Positions 6,997-9,429 of a DNA stretch of 9,429 bases are shown piece by piece. The notes under the pieces are model-generated. The model saw only the letters and a program-made list of their open reading frames with translations, was not told the DNA's origin and did not search any database. Origin of the DNA: Bacillota bacterium (GTDB lineage Bacteria > Bacillota > Clostridia > Acetivibrionales > DTU013); contig JAEZJL010000066.1 in NCBI GenBank assembly GCA_023415815.1, positions 1 through 9,429 of the forward strand, in the 5' to 3' direction. Both the position numbers and the translations under genes were made by a program. Positions within the stretch are counted from its first letter, which is position 1; each line of letters opens with the position of its first letter.

Positions 6997-7080
6997 TCAA
7001 TTGTATCCTACGGACGCTGAAAAGGAAAACCCGGTAAACGCCTGATCCTGATGTCCCAATGCTGCGGGGTGCGGTGTTTA

Positions 7081-7112
7081 TTAACAAATCAATTTTCTCT
7101 TTGATTTGTTAA
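7081..7112. repeat. AT-rich 12-bp inverted repeat
   Basis: TTAACAAATCAA (7081-7092) and TTGATTTGTTAA (7101-7112) are exact reverse complements with an eight-base pyrimidine-rich spacer. The repeat ends seven bases before the -35 box of the plus-strand promoter at 7120 and lies about 117 bases upstream of the exporter ATPase start. It may be a protein-binding site or the remnant of an AT-rich terminator; no T-tract follows on either strand. Confidence 0.6.
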
Positions 7113-7119
7113 ATATTAC

Positions 7120-7148
7120 TTGACAGTTTGCCATTTTGAAGATATATT
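7120..7148 (+). promoter_or_regulatory. Near-consensus sigma-A promoter facing eno
   Basis: TTGACA (7120-7125) is a perfect -35 box. After 17 bp comes TATATT (7143-7148), five of six bases of the -10 consensus. No annotated gene follows on this strand; eno is on the other. Transcription should start near 7155 and would meet an intrinsic terminator at 7196-7223. Confidence 0.65.
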
Positions 7149-7154
7149 ATATTT

Positions 7155-7224
7155 ATAAATACGAATTCTACATAGGTTCGGCGATGCTTACAACAAAATC
7201 AGTTGGGAAAAACTGGTTTTTTTA
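7155..7224 (+). ncRNA. Putative short RNA of about 70 nt
   Basis: The limits are set by a strong promoter (7120-7148) and an intrinsic terminator: AAATCAGTT (7196-7204) pairs with AACTGGTTT (7211-7219), one wobble pair, loop GGGAAA, followed by T at 7217-7223. The RNA does not match any riboswitch or small RNA family that I recognise. It could be a small regulatory RNA, or a prematurely terminated leader. A 31-codon ORF (7184-7279) starts within it but runs through the terminator and has only a weak ribosome binding site. Confidence 0.4.
7196..7223 (+). terminator. Intrinsic terminator of the putative short RNA
   Basis: Nine-base-pair stem with one U-G pair, a six-base loop and a seven-base T-run that overlaps the end of the right arm. 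It has low GC content but conventional form. Confidence 0.55.
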
Positions 7225-7346
7225 TTTGTGCGGGTTATATGGCAGGTGCGCAGTTAACCTAAGGGTGAAAATATCATAAAAGTCCCGGAGACGTCGAAAC
7301 CTTGCTTTTTGCACATTTGGCCTTCCGATGGATTTCCCGGGAATAC
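7225..7346. other. Intergenic stretch with no recognised feature
   Basis: This part lies between the putative short RNA and the eno terminator. I see no gene, RNA family or promoter that I can support. A 10-bp palindrome TTCCCGGGAA is present at 7334-7343, which is short enough to be chance. Confidence 0.5.
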
Positions 7347-7415
7347 AAAAAAGGACTGCCCAAAATCAGATTTTATTCCTGTGATATGCTCCTCTGATTT
7401 TGACGCAGTCCTTTT
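7347..7415 (-). terminator. Enolase terminator, long two-part hairpin
   Basis: Two nested perfect stems form one structure: AAAAGGACTGC (7349-7359) with 7405-7415, and CAAAATCAGA (7361-7370) with 7393-7402, separated by a small internal loop, with a 22-base apical loop. On the minus strand the hairpin begins 30 bases after the eno stop and ends in TTTTTT (7347-7352). The plus strand also ends in TTTT (7412-7415), so it can probably stop transcription from either side. Confidence 0.88.
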
Positions 7416-7445
7416 AAAGCCATATTAAGCCTTTTTAAGCCATAA

Positions 7446-8747
7446 TCACTTCTTCGCCAGGTTGAACCAGGCTGAAAGGCCGGGATAGATGGCCGAGCTT
7501 CCGAGCTCCTCCTCGATCCTCAGCAATTGGTTGTATTTCGCAACGCGGTCAGTCCTGGACGGAGCCCCGGTCTTTATCTGCCCTGAATTTGTGGCAACGG
7601 CTATATCGGCTATTGTCGCATCCTCAGTCTCCCCCGACCTGTGGGAGGTCACGGCGGTGTAGCCCGCCCTGTTTGCCATCTGTATGGCGTCGAGCGTCTC
7701 CGTTAGAGTGCCTATCTGGTTCACTTTTATAAGAATGGAGTTTGCCACGTCCATATCGATGCCCTTTTTCAGCCTCTCCGTATTCGTGACGAAGAGGTCG
7801 TCACCCACAAGCTGAATCCGGCTCCCGAGCCTCTCGGTAAGCATTTTCCAGCCCTCCCAGTCCTCCTCGGAGACGCCGTCCTCAAGCGAGATGATGGGGT
7901 ATTTGTCCGCCAGGCCTGCCCAGAAATCCACCATTTCGTTTTTGGATTTTTTTATGCCCGACTTCCAGAAGAGATAGGTCCCATCCTCCTGGTACATTTC
8001 CGTGGCAGCTGCGTCTATTGCGATCCTGAAGTCGGCCCCCGCCTTGTAGCCCGCCTTTTCAACAGCCTCCAGTATGACCTGGATGGCCTCCTCATCCGTC
8101 TTGAGATTCGGCGCGAAGCCGCCTTCATCCCCTACGGCGGTGGAATAGCCCTTGCCGCCCAGGACCTTCTTAAGGCTGTGGAAGACCTCGGCGCACATCT
8201 GCAGCGCATGCCTGAAGCTTTCCGCCCCTACCGGCATTATCATGAATTCCTGTATGTTCACGCTGTTGTCGGCGTGCCTTCCGCCGTTGATTATGTTCAT
8301 CATCGGCACGGGAAGCATTTTTGCATTCACGCCGCCGATATATTGGTAGAGGCTCAGTCCGAGTGCCTCGGCCGCCGCTTTTGCCACGGCGAGCGACACG
8401 CCGAGAATGGCGTTTGCGCCGAGCTTTTCCTTGTTTGGAGTGCCATCCAGCTCTATCATTTTCCTATCGATTGCAACCTGGTCGAAAACATTCATGCCCT
8501 CGACCTCGGGAGCTATCAGCTTGTTCACGTTCTCTACGGCTTTAAGGACGCCCTTCCCCAGATACCTGCCCTTATCGCCGTCCCTCAGCTCGATCGCCTC
8601 GAAGGCTCCCGTGGACGCTCCGGAGGGCACAGCGGCCCTGCCGATGAAGCCGCCTTCGGCAATAACCTCCACCTCGATGGTGGGATTGCCCCTGGAATCA
8701 AGTATCTCCCGCGCAAAAACGCTTTCGATTTCAAGATATTGTTTCAT
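7446..8747 (-). CDS. eno: Enolase (phosphopyruvate hydratase)
   Basis: Glycolytic enzyme that converts 2-phosphoglycerate to phosphoenolpyruvate, cytoplasmic and Mg-dependent. It is 433 aa, the normal full length. It opens with the family signature FAREILDSRGNPTIEVEV and SGASTGAFEAIELRDGD. The general acid/base region VGDEGGFAPN carries the catalytic Glu. Metal ligands are seen in RIAIDAAATEMY, ISLEDGVSEEDW and LVGDDLFVTN. The catalytic Lys is in ILIKVNQIGTLTET, followed by the SHRSGETED signature and QIKTGAPSRTDRVAKYNQLLRIE. The start ATG 8747 has AAAGGAG about nine bases upstream. The gene stands alone on this strand: a strong terminator follows, and a 190-bp gap with repeats precedes it. 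TATGAT lies upstream but without a convincing -35 box, so the promoter is not assigned. Confidence 0.99.
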   Translation of the reverse strand: MKQYLEIESVFAREILDSRGNPTIEVEVIAEGGFIGRAAVPSGASTGAFEAIELRDGDKGRYLGKGVLKAVENVNKLIAPEVEGMNVFDQVAIDRKMIELDGTPNKEKLGANAILGVSLAVAKAAAEALGLSLYQYIGGVNAKMLPVPMMNIINGGRHADNSVNIQEFMIMPVGAESFRHALQMCAEVFHSLKKVLGGKGYSTAVGDEGGFAPNLKTDEEAIQVILEAVEKAGYKAGADFRIAIDAAATEMYQEDGTYLFWKSGIKKSKNEMVDFWAGLADKYPIISLEDGVSEEDWEGWKMLTERLGSRIQLVGDDLFVTNTERLKKGIDMDVANSILIKVNQIGTLTETLDAIQMANRAGYTAVTSHRSGETEDATIADIAVATNSGQIKTGAPSRTDRVAKYNQLLRIEEELGSSAIYPGLSAWFNLAKK

Positions 8748-8825
8748 TGTATTTCTCTCCTTTCACTGTTTTATGGCCTTTATCCCATATACTAATCATA
8801 CAGCAACAAGTATATATTATCCATT

Positions 8826-8945
8826 AAAACGGTGAATTAAAACAGGAGAATTGTTACGGGAAATGGGGACAGTTCTCAAATCTTAATATATCTTTGATTT
8901 TAGAGAACTGTCCCCAAGCTTCGTTTCAAAACGGTGATTAAAACA
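8826..8945. repeat. Imperfect direct repeats flanking a palindromic element
   Basis: AAAACGGTGAATTAAAACA (8826-8844) recurs as AAAACGGTGATTAAAACA (8928-8945), differing by one missing A. The copies are 102 bp apart and bracket the palindrome at 8865-8915. They are too long for an ordinary transposon target duplication; a local duplication or recombination is also possible. Confidence 0.8.
8865..8915. repeat. REP-like palindromic element, GGGGACAG type
   Basis: GGGGACAGTTCTC (8865-8877) and GAGAACTGTCCCC (8903-8915) are exact reverse complements. The stem extends inwards as AAATC with GATTT, with a two-base bulge (TA, 8901-8902). GGGGACAG...CTGTCCCC hairpins of this kind occur as dispersed repeats, often linked to REP-associated tyrosine transposases, in many bacterial genomes. 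No transposase gene is present here, so any mobility would be in trans. There is no T-tract, but the hairpin may still hinder read-through from the upstream gene on the minus strand. Confidence 0.7.
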
Positions 8946-8954
8946 AAAAATTTT

Positions 8955-9429
8955 CTACATCCGGCCAACGGTTTTCTGCGGCGAATAGAGCACGATCCTG
9001 TCGCCGTCCATCTCCACCTTGACCCTGTTGTCCTTAAGGCCGAGGGCATTTATGTATTCCGCGGGTATCTGCAGCCTTCCGGCCTTGTCAAACACGGCAA
9101 GCTCATCATGGGTCTCGCCCTCGGTTCTGAACAGAGCGTCCCCCATTTCCTGCAGCTCCTCGGCATAGGATTTCTTTCGGATGAATTCGCTGCTGGTCCT
9201 GCCGTCCCTTATGGCAACGACCCTATCGACCATTTTTGATATCTGGCGGTCATGGGTGACGATTACGATCGTTATCCCGAAGGTCCTGTTCATTTCCCTG
9301 AAAACATCCATTATCTGAGCCGCGGTCTTGCTGTCAACCGAGCCTGTCGGCTCGTCGGCAAGCAGCATTTTGGGGTTGTTTGCAAGCGCTATCGCAATTG
9401 CGGCGCGCTGCTGCTCGCCGCCCGACAGC
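8955..9429 (-). CDS. ABC transporter ATPase with C-terminal AbrB-like domain (partial)
   Basis: The 3' part of a gene whose start lies beyond the right edge of the window. The visible part begins at the ABC signature LSGGEQQR, followed by Walker B LLADEPTGSVD and the switch histidine in IVIVTHD, as in MacB/LolD-type ATPases that work with FtsX-like permeases. After a linker of about 30 residues comes a short C-terminal region, DELAVFDKAGRLQIPAEYIN, continuing to RVKVEMDGDRIVLYSP (8979-9104), which matches an AbrB/SpoVT swapped-hairpin domain. That domain is usually DNA-binding and dimerising in transition-state regulators and MazE-type antitoxins. The combination suggests an ATPase that dimerises or binds DNA or a partner through this tail, but no function is established from the sequence. 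Walker A and the start are not visible. The permease is expected nearby, outside the window. Confidence 0.9.
   Translation of the reverse strand, partial: LSGGEQQRAAIAIALANNPKMLLADEPTGSVDSKTAAQIMDVFREMNRTFGITIVIVTHDRQISKMVDRVVAIRDGRTSSEFIRKKSYAEELQEMGDALFRTEGETHDELAVFDKAGRLQIPAEYINALGLKDNRVKVEMDGDRIVLYSPQKTVGRM

Noticed and set aside
6965..7087. N-terminal extension of the exporter ATPase to 7087
   Set aside because: The extra 41 residues do not resemble the family, cross a palindrome and ribosome binding site, and ATG 6964 fits the usual N-terminus (MIAVEGLSKTF).
7184..7279. 31-codon plus-strand ORF downstream of the strong promoter
   Set aside because: It has only a weak AGG site, runs through the T-tract of a terminator hairpin, and shows no recognised family or membrane pattern; kept only as an alternative to the short RNA.
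7334..7343. TTCCCGGGAA palindrome as a second copy of the 6983-6996 operator
   Set aside because: The half-sites are similar, but the central spacing differs by two bases and it is about 340 bp away; a 10-bp palindrome can arise by chance.
7225..7346. Possible riboswitch or tRNA-like RNA between the short RNA and the eno terminator
   Set aside because: I compared it by eye with cyclic-di-GMP, fluoride, cobalamin, SRP and 6S patterns and found no matching conserved core.
8178..8795. Long plus-strand ORF opposite enolase
   Set aside because: It is a shadow of the highly conserved eno gene, typical of GC-rich codons, and has no start signal or motif of its own.

Overview
The window looks like chromosomal DNA from a Gram-positive clostridial bacterium (Firmicutes, class Clostridia) of moderate GC content. 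The signs are a T-box riboswitch in front of trpS, strong AGGAGG-type ribosome binding sites, ATGA-type start/stop overlaps, intrinsic terminators with U-tracts, and the protein families present. The species cannot be named from the sequence alone.

Layout, left to right. Positions 1-278 hold a T-box leader whose 5' part lies outside the window. It controls trpS (312-1340, +), a tryptophanyl-tRNA synthetase with the cysteine pattern of the iron-sulfur subclass. A perfect 13-bp hairpin separates trpS from a convergent AraC-type regulator with a C-terminal GyrI-like ligand-binding domain (1420-2313, -). Upstream of that on the minus strand is a two-gene unit of a TetR regulator (3617-4279) and a membrane-anchored Acg-type nitroreductase-like protein (2418-3617), joined by a one-base stop/start overlap. 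A 13-bp inverted repeat over the tetR promoter is a probable autorepression operator. Next comes a three-gene ABC-2 exporter operon (ATPase 5987-6964, permeases 5187-5990 and 4400-5182, all -). Further right are enolase (7446-8747, -) with a large two-part terminator, and the 3' part of a MacB/LolD-type ABC ATPase (8955 to the window end, -) that carries an AbrB/SpoVT-like domain at its C-terminus.

The 481-bp gap between the exporter and eno is the least explained stretch. It has a perfect 14-bp palindrome just ahead of the exporter, an AT-rich 12-bp inverted repeat, and a near-consensus plus-strand promoter (TTGACA, 17 bp, TATATT). That promoter is followed about 50 bases later by an intrinsic terminator, so a short RNA of roughly 70 nt is possible. 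The gap between eno and the last gene holds a GGGGACAG-type palindromic element inside an 18/19-bp direct repeat.

Functionally the window mixes housekeeping genes (trpS, eno) with a small-molecule sensing and export cluster: an AraC/GyrI regulator, a TetR regulator, a nitroreductase-like enzyme and a drug-type ABC exporter, all on one strand. That the cluster acts as a unit is inference. No phage, insertion sequence, CRISPR array or complete new defence system is visible. The most unusual items are the ABC-AbrB fusion, the putative short RNA and the palindromic repeat within direct repeats.
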